From Platerodrilus igneus (Eukaryota > Arthropoda > Insecta > Coleoptera > Lycidae), in contig JARFIW010000170.1 of assembly GCA_036346225.1 (NCBI GenBank), positions 8,060,501-8,124,500 on the forward strand: DNA of 64,000 nucleotides, in the 5' to 3' direction. Under the pieces are notes generated by a model. The model saw only the letters and a program-made list of their open reading frames with translations, ran no database searches and was not told where the DNA came from. Shown here piece by piece: positions 50,590-61,340 of this stretch (the stretch's first letter is position 1; each line of letters starts with the position of its first letter). Position numbers and translations under genes: made by a program.

Positions 50590-51430
50590 TGGAGCTCATT
50601 ATACAGACAGAAGAAAGCGAATGCCGTAGGTGATTGGAGTTTCTGGAGTAGGGTTCATATCTTCGAAAGTTTTTGAACATGTAATAAAATTGTGTTCTTC
50701 AAATAATTTAAAAACTGTTGTTGTATTGTTGTACCCCTCCGGAACATTGCTGATGTTGTATGACAACCAGTCATAGCATGTAAAAATAGTATGCTTTTTA
50801 CATTCAGGATAATCCAATAAATTTGTATTTGAAAATATTGCCGATGGTTCTGAGCCTTGTCGGGTTCCAAAAATAAATAATTTTTTCAATTGGAGTTCGA
50901 GCGGTAACTAATACCAATAGATCAACATCTTCATCAACAACAACATTTATATCAGTTGGTTTAAATTGATTTATTGCAGTTTCTATAACGAATACTTCAG
51001 CGTCATTGTCAGCTTGCTTGGACTATAATAGGTTCAGCGGTAAATTTTTCTTTTAGCATTGTAATTAACCGAAACTTATTATCAATGTTTGTCAGAAATT
51101 ATTGTTGGCTAGTTGAAACTGTCATAAATTGGTCGAAGGGAATATCAGAAGATATCGACGTTTTTGCCATACGGCGACGTTGTTCTACGGCTTTAACATT
51201 TTTTGTAGAATCCATATAGCCATCAAATACTACAGGTTACCTTTGACCAAAACGTCTGCGTATATACTGAACATATTTATCTGATATGTTGCAGATAGCG
51301 TCTTCTTGATCCCAAACCACACAGTGCAATAGATATCTTTCATCGATAGTATATATAGCAAACATTATAGTTTCTAGCTACAGCAGCAACTAAATCGTGT
51401 TCAAACCCGATAGGAGACACAATGGTTTTT
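50590..51430 (-). pseudogene. Unnamed repeat-associated protein with TGCHTTSA motif, C-terminal part
   Basis: Minus-strand frames overlap and shift: 50599-50889 (96 residues) and 50655-50870 share DNA; the second has FLHAMTGCHTTSAMFRRG. Further upstream (about 50890-51000) the minus strand encodes INVVVDEDVDLLVLVTARTP. Both resemble a widespread, often repeat-encoded animal family with 'DTDxLVLLTA...FLHAFTGCDTTSA', possibly PIN/FEN1-nuclease related. Here the Asp in GCDTTS is His. Multiple shifts and stops: a pseudogene. The nuclease link is from memory. Confidence 0.6.
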
Positions 51431-52195
51431 GCGGCGTGATCAGAACGAGACTGAGCTACTGTTGAACCATGCCAGTTTACCATTGTGCATGTTACAGCTC
51501 TGAAGACCAATGTCTTTTCTTTAAAACAAAGTCTTGTGTATAAAAAATATCTGCAACCAATAGTACTTATAATAAATTACATAAGATTCCTTAGTGTGAA
51601 AAGTCATACAGAATAAATGCTTTGTTGTTGTTAAACAAATAATAAAGATGTATTTTGTTTACAAGGTATCTATTACAAAAACTCTTATATTAAATTTTAC
51701 AATTATATTTAGAGTTTGAAGCATGTTTATTTTCCAGAATCCCTTTTAACTAAACACTTTTAAATTGGAATCATTTTTAGTTCCATAAATTTTTATTTTG
51801 GTAAAATATTTAAGCCTATATAATTATACAGCAACTGGTATATATATTTCCGTCCTTCATAAACAAAGTTTTATTTTTGTGAAACTATCAGTGTACGATT
51901 ATAGTTTGTTCAACTTCAAATAAGGTTACTACAGAAAGCGTGCAGTTTACAACACAAGGTTACGGCTGATGTTGTTTGTCTTAATACGCAGTACCAACCT
52001 GCTACGTTCATAACGAGAGTAGCTTCTTATCTCTTGTAGAAGAAGGATGTCTTTCCCGACTTCTAGGACAAGCGATTGGAGAATCGCATTAAGTTTGCGA
52101 TCTTCTTAATATTAGTTACATAGAAAAACTGAGGTGATGTTAATCAATGGTTCGTATATTTTTTATTTAAATATCCTGTCTAATCTTCCAGTTTT
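51431..52195. other. Non-coding stretch, no recognised feature
   Basis: May contain more decayed sequence of the minus-strand pseudogene, but I could not follow a frame. Confidence 0.3.
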
Positions 52196-52202
52196 CTTGC
52201 AG

Positions 52203-52275
52203 CACAGTTAGGAACAGTTAGGAAAAGTTAGGAAAAGTTAAGAAAAATTATGAAAAGTTATGAATAGTTAAACAG
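52203..52275 (+). repeat. Minisatellite, AGTTAGGAAA units
   Basis: About seven imperfect 10-base units grading from AGTTAGGAAA to AGTTATGAAA. Confidence 0.85.
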
Positions 52276-52279
52276 CATA

Positions 52280-55030
52280 TGTAAAGTTAAGCAAAATTAA
52301 TTTAAACTATGAAATATTTACGGTTAATAATGAAATAAATTTTTACAACTACAATACACCTTTAAAATATGTTTCAACTGTAAATGATGGTTTATGGTAT
52401 AAAACTTCTACGAAAGCATTTATGTGAAAACGTAACTTGGTGGTAATTTGGATTAAAAAAAAATTTCTACTTCACATCTTTTGAAGTTAGTCTTCGATGT
52501 CTTTGGCTAGCATTGGTCTGAAGACCCGTTCTACCCTTCTCGTTTAAATCTGAGATTGATGTTGAGGCACTAATGGGATACGGTTATTATTTGGCTCGTT
52601 CATACTTCAAGGTTAACCACATTTCATGATATAGGAAGACAGATGGTGAGTGTTGAAATAAAAAGCTCCTTTGTTATCCAAGTTCAACGATTTTACCTTT
52701 GAAGGTTATTTGAGTATAAAAATGTCATTTTTAAATAAGAGTAATCTAATTAGAGATTCAAAATATTAGACTTGAGGGTTGAATAAATTCTGAGTAGAAA
52801 TTAAATAAACATTTAATTTGATTAACTATTGCTTACGTCAATTTTATGTACCTTATAAGTAAAAAAATCAAGTACTAGTGTAAATCGAAGATACCAGATC
52901 TGCTCTCTACGATATTGTAGAGTAATCTAAATAAAATTTTATAAAGGCCTAAATATTTATTAGGGGCGATTTCGAAATTTAAATATTAAACAAAGGTTGT
53001 ACTGATAATATTTCAGTTATAATAAATGTAAATATTTTTGTATCAACGCTTATTATTGTTGTGTTAAACGACACGAGATATTCATGAGTGAGTAATTGAC
53101 AGCCATAAAGTTTTACCTAAAAAGTGTTGAATCTATTAGGAAAATGTCATTCCAAATTTACCAGTACTTCCAGAATTGGAAGGTGTCTAAAATAATTATC
53201 TGCGACACAGCTGCGGACAGAGGATTATTTTTTATTTTTAATGTGTTATCTAGGGACGCAAACAGCGACCCCTTTGCTTTAAATATTTAACCTTTTTCTT
53301 ACAGGTACAAGGTTAGGTGTGCGACAACAGAGCTTTTGTGCTCAGATGCGTTTATACACTAAGTGGTTTCTACTTCTTCCTATTAGTGCTTTCCCGCTAG
53401 AAATAATAATTAATATTGTTGTGGCGCCTTGATATTATCCGTTAATACTCGTATATACCTCTCTGATAATTTCTTCAAACAGCCGCGGAAGTTAGAGTTC
53501 CATGTTAGTCCGGAAGATTCCAAAGGCTGTTATTTCAACGGATTAAATTACAGCACTTTTGTGGCCTTTGTGAATATAGAGATGAGTTGTATTTTTTTTG
53601 GTAAGCACCCCAAGCTCAGTGTTTCGGCTTGTAATTTTTAGTCCATTTTAATTCAAAGTTATCATAATTACAATCAAACAGCAATGGCCCTCGAAAAAAT
53701 GTTATAAGTTCACAAGGTTAATCTCTGTTTAGTTTCATTTATCTTAGTTTACTTAATACACAAGTGATGTAGTTTTGATTCTCGACCATTCAGGAGTTGA
53801 AGTTCATATCAATAACCCCACTTTTTAGTTTTTGAAAATGTTAAAGACATGTCGTATCGAACACTTCCTCCTGTCTTATCTTGAGTTGGTTTGTGCTGAA
53901 CATGCTTTCTTATCTTGGTTTACTAAGCATCGTGGTGCACAGCATTAAGCAACAGTCGTCTTCCCTAGTGGTTTTGCTGGTTATCGTGTTTATTATGGAT
54001 GCAGCGGTTACCTATGTCTCAGATATAAGTACTACGCACATTAATAATTTAGAAGATTGTAAAATGAGTATTCTGTTTTGTGTCCCGCACAGAAGCTTCA
54101 ACTAAATATAATTTTAAGTACAATAACCGTCCTTTGCTTCACCATATTTGAAATTTATATATCAGCTTTAATTTAACTTTTTGGAAAACTTATGAAGATG
54201 CAAGTTTACTTTGTGTGAAGTGATATTAGGTGAATTCGCACCTGTTCTAAGTTCACTTGTGGTTGGGGGTTAGCACAGCTGTCTTTGGTTCCTGTTTTCT
54301 GCTTGTTTTCAATGAATGGTTTGGGTAGGCCTCAATCTTACTGGATATAATTAATTATATGTGAGGTATTTTATACCATGCTCACAGGTATGCTTTTGTC
54401 TTTTGCCCACATAAAAGAAACTATTAGCTCTGTTTGATAAAGTAATCAAATTGTATCTTTAAATCTTATCTATTATTTAATCTAAAAGATACAAATAAGC
54501 AAGTGATCTTAAACAATTGTGCTATTACTTAATTTAAATTATAATTTGTAAAGGCAAAGTCTCATGGCATTCCTGTTTATTTTTGGTACCTTAATAACAA
54601 GTTTTACCACTCTAATCATATTGTGATTCATTTCCTTAAGAACGACTTCACGATTCTAGTCTGGAGTCGAATGTTTATTATTATTTGGAATAACTTATAT
54701 ACTACAAAGTATTAAACTCTTTAGTTTCACAAACTTTATTTCTAATTATATGCAAACAAATAAATGTCAACATTTAAAATTGAAAACATTAATTTTGAAT
54801 ATAGCCAAGGTATTATTCAAGTTTATCGAGTTTTATTTGTTATTATATTATATATATTTTTCTTTCAGCTATCTATACGTCGGTTACCTTTTAATTACCT
54901 TATAACCCCTGATGATTCAAGTCTCATGTATTTTCCGCAACCACCAACGGTCGACGCTTAGTCCCGCCAAAGAGTTTACAAAATACTTTGTACCCCGGCT
55001 TAGTCTCACGTAAATAAGTCAACTACACTT
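52280..55030. other. AT-rich stretch, no recognised feature
   Basis: Only short unremarkable frames (53096-53290, 53429-53641, 53881-54105, 54764-54961); none carries a motif I recognise. Confidence 0.3.
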
Positions 55031-55039
55031 TCATAACTG

Positions 55040-55445
55040 AGCCTTTCAATGAAAATGTTGTAACTTGACTAATTCTACACAGACATGTCTGTGGTCATTT
55101 CTTTTCATATTCTTCATTCAATTCATCGCCGCAAAAGAAGCAACAATTTTTGAAAAAAAAAATCTGACTTGCTTATACGTGCTCTAGTACGAGGAGGACT
55201 TATTTTAGATGTACTAACTGGTTCCCCTTTTTATTACCGTTTTACTGCAACAATTGTACTCTTTTGAGTGTACTGTTTACGACACTGCACACGAACTGTC
55301 ACTGATTTTTTGTCTTTTAAGTAATCAGTAAATTCATCACCCCTTTGAACACTTGCGCTAATTAACGTCTTCATACCACGATCAACAGTAACACATTCAC
55401 TTGAAGCTGAGGGTTTATTGCAAATAAAACACAGTTGCGAGATAT
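55040..55445 (-). pseudogene. Cys-rich N-terminal fragment, possibly of the TGCHTTSA family
   Basis: Minus strand from about 55445 encodes QLCFICNKPSASSECVTVDR (C-x2-C), then DYLKDKKSVTVRVQCRKQYT, then a stop, and in another frame CCFFCGDEL. Proteins of the TGCDTTSA family begin with a similar CxxC ... (H/Q)xxCRxxYT zinc-binding region. Lies on the same strand upstream of the 50.6-51.4 kb fragment, 3.5 kb away. No initiating Met identified. Confidence 0.4.
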
Positions 55446-55759
55446 TTTAACACTGAATATACCACAAACTTTAACATAGAATATTCGAAATAACCACGTG
55501 TTTTCATTCACTACGAGAAAATGTTCAAGACTAACGATAATTTTGCAGGGACCTTAGAAATAAGAGCAGGTAGAAGGATTAACTGTCACGTAAACGATTG
55601 AAGAGTAGACAGTAGAGTGTTGCTCAAGGCCACATGGTCACATTCAGTTCACTCTCAGAATTATAAATATTCGTATTAGTCACGTATACTAATAGTTTCT
55701 CTTATATGCGTCCAATGATGTACATAGGCAGCGTAGTCATGCATATTATAGAGAATACA

Positions 55760-56055
55760 ACTAAAGTAAATTTTTGGAATCGCTTTTTCTCAGAAATGGT
55801 TAATGTTATGAAAAAAAGTGTAAGGGCAATTTTTGTAGATAACTGTATGATCTATAATTTTTGTCTAAAATATTTTTATCATAAAACTAACCGTTTCGCT
55901 GAAAAATTAAAAAAAGCATTTTTGCAAACTTTGACCTTTAATAACGATTTTGCACAAATGGGATCGATGGGGACTTTTCATAATTTCATTATGATGGTGT
56001 CCTAACGTTCTTGCAAATTTTCAGCTTGTTGAGAATTTATACAAGTGTACCCCTA
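55760..56055 (-). repeat. Dispersed repeat D, copy 2
   Basis: Inverted partner of 36292-36585; minus strand contains CCCCATCGATCCCAT and CAGCGAAACGGTTAGTTTTA. Confidence 0.75.
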
Positions 56056-56208
56056 CTTCTGCGACTAAATTCACCGGATAATACAAGGTACAGTATTAAA
56101 AAAAGCAGGCGCATACTGCGTACTAGCTATGAATCGTTAATGTAAAGTCTCTCTCGTTTCGCTTGCTCCAAAAAGAATCGTTTAATTTGTTAGTTCTATT
56201 ACTGCACG

Positions 56209-56778
56209 AGTTACATAACCCCCAATTAATATGTATACAAATTTAAATATAATTATTAAGTCTTAAGAATTAGAATGTTACATTGTATAATTGAAAGACA
56301 CATTTTAAAAGGTGAACGAAAGTTTATAATCAGACGTAAGAACGGAGCAACTACTTTGTATTCCAGACGCAACATGATACTGCAGATGCAGGTCACATTG
56401 AACTATAAGAAAGCAATTGTTATAATTAAGATTACTAAGAAGTAATACATTGTACTTTATCAAGAAATAACAAACGTGAGATCTAAATTTCCCACAAGAT
56501 GATGTGAGAGAAGAGATCACATAAATACTCTGAGGAGCCCCTGATGGCCAGTCAGTCTCGAATTTCATAACTTTAAAATTCTTGGTAGTTCAGCTACTCA
56601 TTGGTAATTATTAAAACATAACTTTGATTAATTCTTAATTAAAATTAAGACGTTAATGAATATAACGTACAAGTTGTCAAACCATTTATGTAATTACTGT
56701 ATAAAAATTAATTTGATAGAAGTGTTTTTGGAAAAAAAACTTTAAAAAAAAAAGCTTGCAAACGCCCAAAACCTATCT
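56209..56778 (+). mobile_element. Solo LTR, AGT-type family, copy 2
   Basis: 570 bp, AGTTACATAACCCCC start and AAACCTATCT end, flanked by CACG at 56205-56208 and 56779-56782. Co-linear with copy 1: TTTGTATTC(CAG/GAC)ACGCAAC, CCCACAAGATGATG, GAGGAGCCCCTGATGGCCAG, TTAATTTGATAGAA. Confidence 0.72.
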
Positions 56779-56782
56779 CACG

Positions 56783-59235
56783 TCATAATTAAATGGTAAA
56801 CAAATATTACTGCTTTTAATTTCAAGAAATTAAAATTCTTTTACAAACTTTGCAATTTTGTTAGCAAGCGTTGTAACGCTCACGCGTTAATTAAGCATAC
56901 ATTTGTAAATAGAAAGGCATTTATTAATCAAAATTAGTGAAAGCAGCTTTAATCCCAAATATACGCTTAAAATTTTATAGAAATTGTATAGTTAACAATT
57001 TATAAAAGGTATATTCAATTATATTATTAAAGTAAAAAGTACTTAGCGCATTTATCATATGTTGAGTATCAAATTAAGAAAACATGAACATATTTTTCCA
57101 TGACCAATATCCAACCAATGTGTATTTCAAAAACATTTTCACGCATTAAAAGGAACGAAAGGTATTGTAAGTTACTCAACCCGGCAGAAGCCTATCAAAT
57201 AGTATATCACTTAAGACGAATCGAGCATTGAAAAACTCTTGAACTGAATCGTAAGTTTAGTTTGAATCAAACAAACCGTGTAAATATAGAATATTGGAAA
57301 TACAACTTATAAAAACTACCATCGAATAACGGAAAAGACAATTTATTCATTCAGATTCATTCGAATCTTTGCATACAAGCGTCTAGCATGATTCGAGTGA
57401 AAAGTATTAGGTACATTAAACAATTTAATACATAACACGAAAATATTGTTGTGCACATTCTAATTGCAATATCACGAACTACAAATTCACCAATGAAATA
57501 GCTGATAGTTGTCAGCGTTCTATAGTGATAGCGTTACTTACTATAAGGATATATATTGCTGTGGCAACGCCCTCGCTTTGATGCGCTGCTTAAAGAGTGC
57601 TGTGATACAGATATAGCAAATTGTAAAATTTGAAAGTGTTGACTTAACTTCGTTTCTAACTTTATTTTGTCTGGCTAGCTCAACGGAAATGTTGGAGTTT
57701 TAAAATGTAATCAAACTCAGCTAAATCACAAAGCATTTATACAGTATGAAATATTTTCTCTCATACAAAAGCATATAGAACATTTACAACATAGGAATTT
57801 TGCAAAAATCACATTATTTACTTAACTATAAAAATGTTTCTTACCTTGTTAGATTTAAATTTACAGAACTAAATCTCTTCTCTTATGAATAGTTTACCTG
57901 GTTATGATTCTCACGTTTGTTTGGCCAAAAAATCCTTGACAGATAATCTATTAAATAAGGTCAGAGTGTTTTGAACTCTGAGCACAAACTTCCTCGTAAA
58001 TATAGCGTAAACATTAGCGTCTACAATCGCGGCGTTATATTACCTTGTTATCTGGTTCCAGTTATTCGTGACGCGCACTTTTTGTTCTTGTTTAACACCC
58101 AAGGTTAATGTGTCGCATCGCTTTTCTCAAACAGTGAATGCGAAAGATAATAAATAATTTTTATCAGTTTTACGGTTTTTTTAATGATCGGGCCGCTTCT
58201 TGGAATAAAATGTTCCATTTAATAATTAGATATTTACGTAGTTCTAAATACCGATGACTCATCTTCTCGTGTTCCTAGTCCTCTAGAAAATTCTTTATTT
58301 AAAATAAGTTTCTGTAGTTCACGGGGTAATTAATTTAAACTTTAATTGCTTTTTAATACAAAACGGGTTGTATTTTATAGAAAATATTTGCTTTCGTGTT
58401 TTCGTACACAAAATTTATTAAAATTAGAATTTAAAATACACGTTGATTGTAGTTTCTTAAGTATCCTGCACAAAGCTAGTGCTATTTACAGCAAATTAAA
58501 AGCATTTTTATCAAAAATGTATTGATAATTAGTAAGTGAAAATAAATGGCTTTGTATTTATTTTAAAGCGATCGATTTGCGTTCTCATTTAATGCGTTTT
58601 ACGGTATCTTACAATTAATTATTTTTACATATACAACTTACGTTACTTGCTATGTATTAACAATATACATATATCAGACAGGGTGATTATTACTTTGTAC
58701 ATAAGGGTTTAATTGATAGGTAAATAGGTTCCTAAAACACTTACTAGACAATATAAACACTTTGATATGATAAAATAAAGCATTTTTGATTCAGGAATTA
58801 ATCTTCAAGCGTTATGTTACTAAGTATTTCAAATAACAACTTTTTTCTAGTAAGTAAACTGTCTATAAGTCGTTAAAGGTGATTATAGGGCATGATCTTG
58901 ATATATGAAAGACCATGTCGACAAAATAAAACGATATTAAAAGCTTATAGTAAATTAAAAAGAATATTTAATAATGTACAGGTTAACTAATAAAAATTTT
59001 GAAAATGAGTTATGGTCAAATAATTTGGATTTGTTGTTGTCGGAGAGGTGATGCTCTGAAGCCTTCACGCGTTGAAGTAGCCAACGGTTACGTTTCACCG
59101 GCGACGGCGGCAATGGTGAAACCGGAGGCGGAACCACCGTCCGTTTAAAGAGGAAACAAAAGGTATTTTGTTCTTGCTGGTGCTGAGCGGCTATGGTAGC
59201 CACATAAGGTACTGGATAGCAGTAGAATGTAAGCA
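56783..59235. other. AT-rich non-coding stretch
   Basis: No frame or repeat partner recognised. A minus frame at 58955-59359 partly overlaps the minisatellite and has no known motif. Confidence 0.3.
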
Positions 59236-59239
59236 AGTA

Positions 59240-59540
59240 ACGGTGCTTGTCAAGATAACAATCACTGGCCAAATAGGGTGTGTTAATCAGGACATCAATT
59301 ACTGACTGTGTATGCTGGAAGTATTGGGTGTTTGTCAGAATAACAATAACTGATCGCATAACGATAGAATAGTGGTGTTTTCGTCAAAATAACAATCAGT
59401 GACTGTGCAATGAGAGAATAAATGTGTGCTAAAGAGAATAACTGTCACTGATTGTGAAATGTGTGGTTTAATTAACATAGCTTGCAGAGCATAAGACTAG
59501 ACAACCATTGGATAACAATCACAAGAGTGTAGTAGTATTC
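59240..59540 (+). repeat. Degenerate ~48-bp minisatellite
   Basis: About six diverged units of the form GTCAAAATAACAATCAxTGA, CTGTGCAATGAGAGAATA, TGTGT; starts of units near 59247, 59290, 59336, 59382 and 59433, the last degenerate. Confidence 0.7.
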
Positions 59541-59794
59541 ACGTTTGATCGATTCATAGCTATTTATATATGTTTCACCCTTAATATAGTAGGCGTAGCC
59601 ATGGCGATCGAAGAAAAGGGAATAAAGGGTAAGCCATTTTTACACGTGCTGTCGACAAAACAAAAGAAAGTAAGTTTTGAGTAACCTTCATGGGATAAAA
59701 TGCATTAAGTTTGTTTGAAGATTGTTGTTTGCTAATACGAGCTCAAAACATTTTGACGTATGAGCTATATTTGTGGTATTTACAGTTTTTTTTG

Positions 59795-60090
59795 GACGTC
59801 GCCGTGGATCAATGTAGTAAGCGTAAGACTACGGATTCCAATGTCCTGGGTTTGAAGCCCGACACGGCCGACTGCTTGAAAAATGACAGGTGAGCATTTT
59901 TCACTATAATTAAGCCCTCGTTCGGATGAGAGGTTAAATGGAGGTCACGTGTGTGGGTGTTGTCACGCACTTAAAGATCCCTACCTTGACTGGAACGGCA
60001 AGGGTTTGGCAAAATTCTAAATTTCCAGGCATCAAAAAACTCGACTCCTGGCCATTGTAGTATCTTTGGGTGGAGCATTGGAAATGTAAA
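59795..60090 (-). repeat. SINE-like dispersed repeat S, copy 2
   Basis: Reverse complement aligns with 33605-33875: CCAATGCTCCACCCA, AATTTAGAATTTTGCC, GATCTTTAAGTGCGTGACAA, and GGGCTTCAAACCC at the B-box position. Confidence 0.65.
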
Positions 60091-60179
60091 TGCACGGTAT
60101 TTACAGTTTTAAAATAAAATTATCTCGGCTAAAAATGGAATTAAATCGTAAACATTTTCTAATGATTTTTACAACTTTA

Positions 60180-60700
60180 GACGTGAACTAACCCGACGCA
60201 AATACATCGATGAGCTTAATTCGACTTTTAACGAAGAAGCACCATAGGGGTACTGTTCATCGATAGTTTTACCAACTTTAGTCGTGGGTGTAGTTCGATT
60301 ATGGTCGAATTTGGTGAAAATTGTCCAAACTCGGTTCTTGTTCCCGAAAATATGGATACTGTGGATGAACTGATACTACGGTATCGTCATTAAACTTATT
60401 ATGAGGTCGAGACATCCTTGGGTATTAGTGAGACAAGCATACATTTAATATTGCATAGCATTGTCCTTCAAAAAGATTTGTTGTTGGGCTACACGTTTTT
60501 GGGCAATTTCTCAAAGACATACTCGTGTCGATCGGTCGAAGGATTTGATCAAAAAATTCGATTGCTGTGCTTCCAAGCGCGTCTACGACAGTGACAGGTA
60601 ACGAATCGTAGATCTACGTGAAGAACCCGAAGGTTAACAGCAATCGACGGTATGGGTTTTCAAAATGAGTTAAAGCCAACAAAAGTTGTCTGTGCACAGA
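60180..60700 (+). pseudogene. mariner-type transposase pseudogene
   Basis: Plus strand, several frames: LNSTFNEEAP (helix-turn-helix region), then VPENMDTVDELILRYRH followed by a stop and TYYEVETSLGISETSIHLIL, closely following the mariner pattern 'PENIDAVRELI...RHVTYREIE..LGIS.TSIH.ILH'. Further on, ASKRVYDSDR lies at the position of the first catalytic Asp region and QQSTVWVF follows. At least four stops or shifts, and the C-terminal half is absent. No terminal inverted repeats were found. Confidence 0.8.
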
Positions 60701-60704
60701 GCAC

Positions 60705-60726
60705 TTTGTTACGTTTATTTTCAACG
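60705..60726 (+). repeat. 22-bp direct repeat, left
   Basis: TTTGTTACGT-T-TATTTTCAAC-G-T; matches 62615-62636 with two differences. Lies at the end of the mariner remnant. Confidence 0.7.
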
Positions 60727-60815
60727 TACCTACAAAAACAACTGTAGCTAAATTAACGATAACTTTTAATTTAGTCAGCAAAGGTTCTGTTAAAGTTCAT
60801 GAACCTGTATCCTTA

Positions 60816-61340
60816 ATGTCTGTTGCTGTTGTCGTCAAAGTTTTACCTGATCCTGTTTCGTTATCTACTATTGTTAAGGGATCAGTTCCTATTGTGACTG
60901 AAGTTTTGTCTGTTCCTACTCCGTTGTCTAACAGTGATGAAGTCTTACTTGATTCTACTCCTTTATCAGACGTTGATGAAACGTTACCTGCTCTTACTCA
61001 TTTTTCTGATGTTGACAAAATTTTTTCTGATTGTGTTTCTTTATCTCATGCTAACAAACTTCTACTTACTTTGGTTCTTTTAGCTAAGGTTAATGAACTT
61101 CTAGGTGATGTTCCTTTATCTACTGTTGTTAAAGTTCTTCCTGATACTGTTTGTTTTTGTAAGGTTGTCGAAATTCTACCTCATTCTGTTCCTTTATGTA
61201 ATGTTACTGAAGTGTTAACGGATTCTTCTCCTTTTTCTAAGGTTGATATTCCTACAGCCAATGCTGTTTTCTGTTCTAACTGTGATACTTCTAGTCTTTT
61301 ATCTAACGCCGTTAAATTTTATCTACTTCTGTCCCTCTAG
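60816..61340 (+). CDS. ORF of thirteen-residue repeats
   Basis: A 174-residue open frame starting MSVAVVVKVLPDPVSLS and built of about ten units of 13 residues (39 bases), for example DEVLLDSTPLSDV, VKVLPDTVCFCKV, VEILPHSVPLCNV, TEVLTDSSPFSKV; consensus x-E-V-L-P-D-S-V-P-L-S-x-V. One unit is a residue short. Units are spaced in frame over most of the ORF; the end (NAVFCSNCDTSSLLSN) departs from it. The conserved hydrophobic positions (V-L, P-L, V) suggest a beta-solenoid or a coding minisatellite. No signal peptide is clear and no family is known to me. It may be non-functional repeat DNA that happens to stay open. Confidence 0.5.
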   Translation: MSVAVVVKVLPDPVSLSTIVKGSVPIVTEVLSVPTPLSNSDEVLLDSTPLSDVDETLPALTHFSDVDKIFSDCVSLSHANKLLLTLVLLAKVNELLGDVPLSTVVKVLPDTVCFCKVVEILPHSVPLCNVTEVLTDSSPFSKVDIPTANAVFCSNCDTSSLLSNAVKFYLLLSL

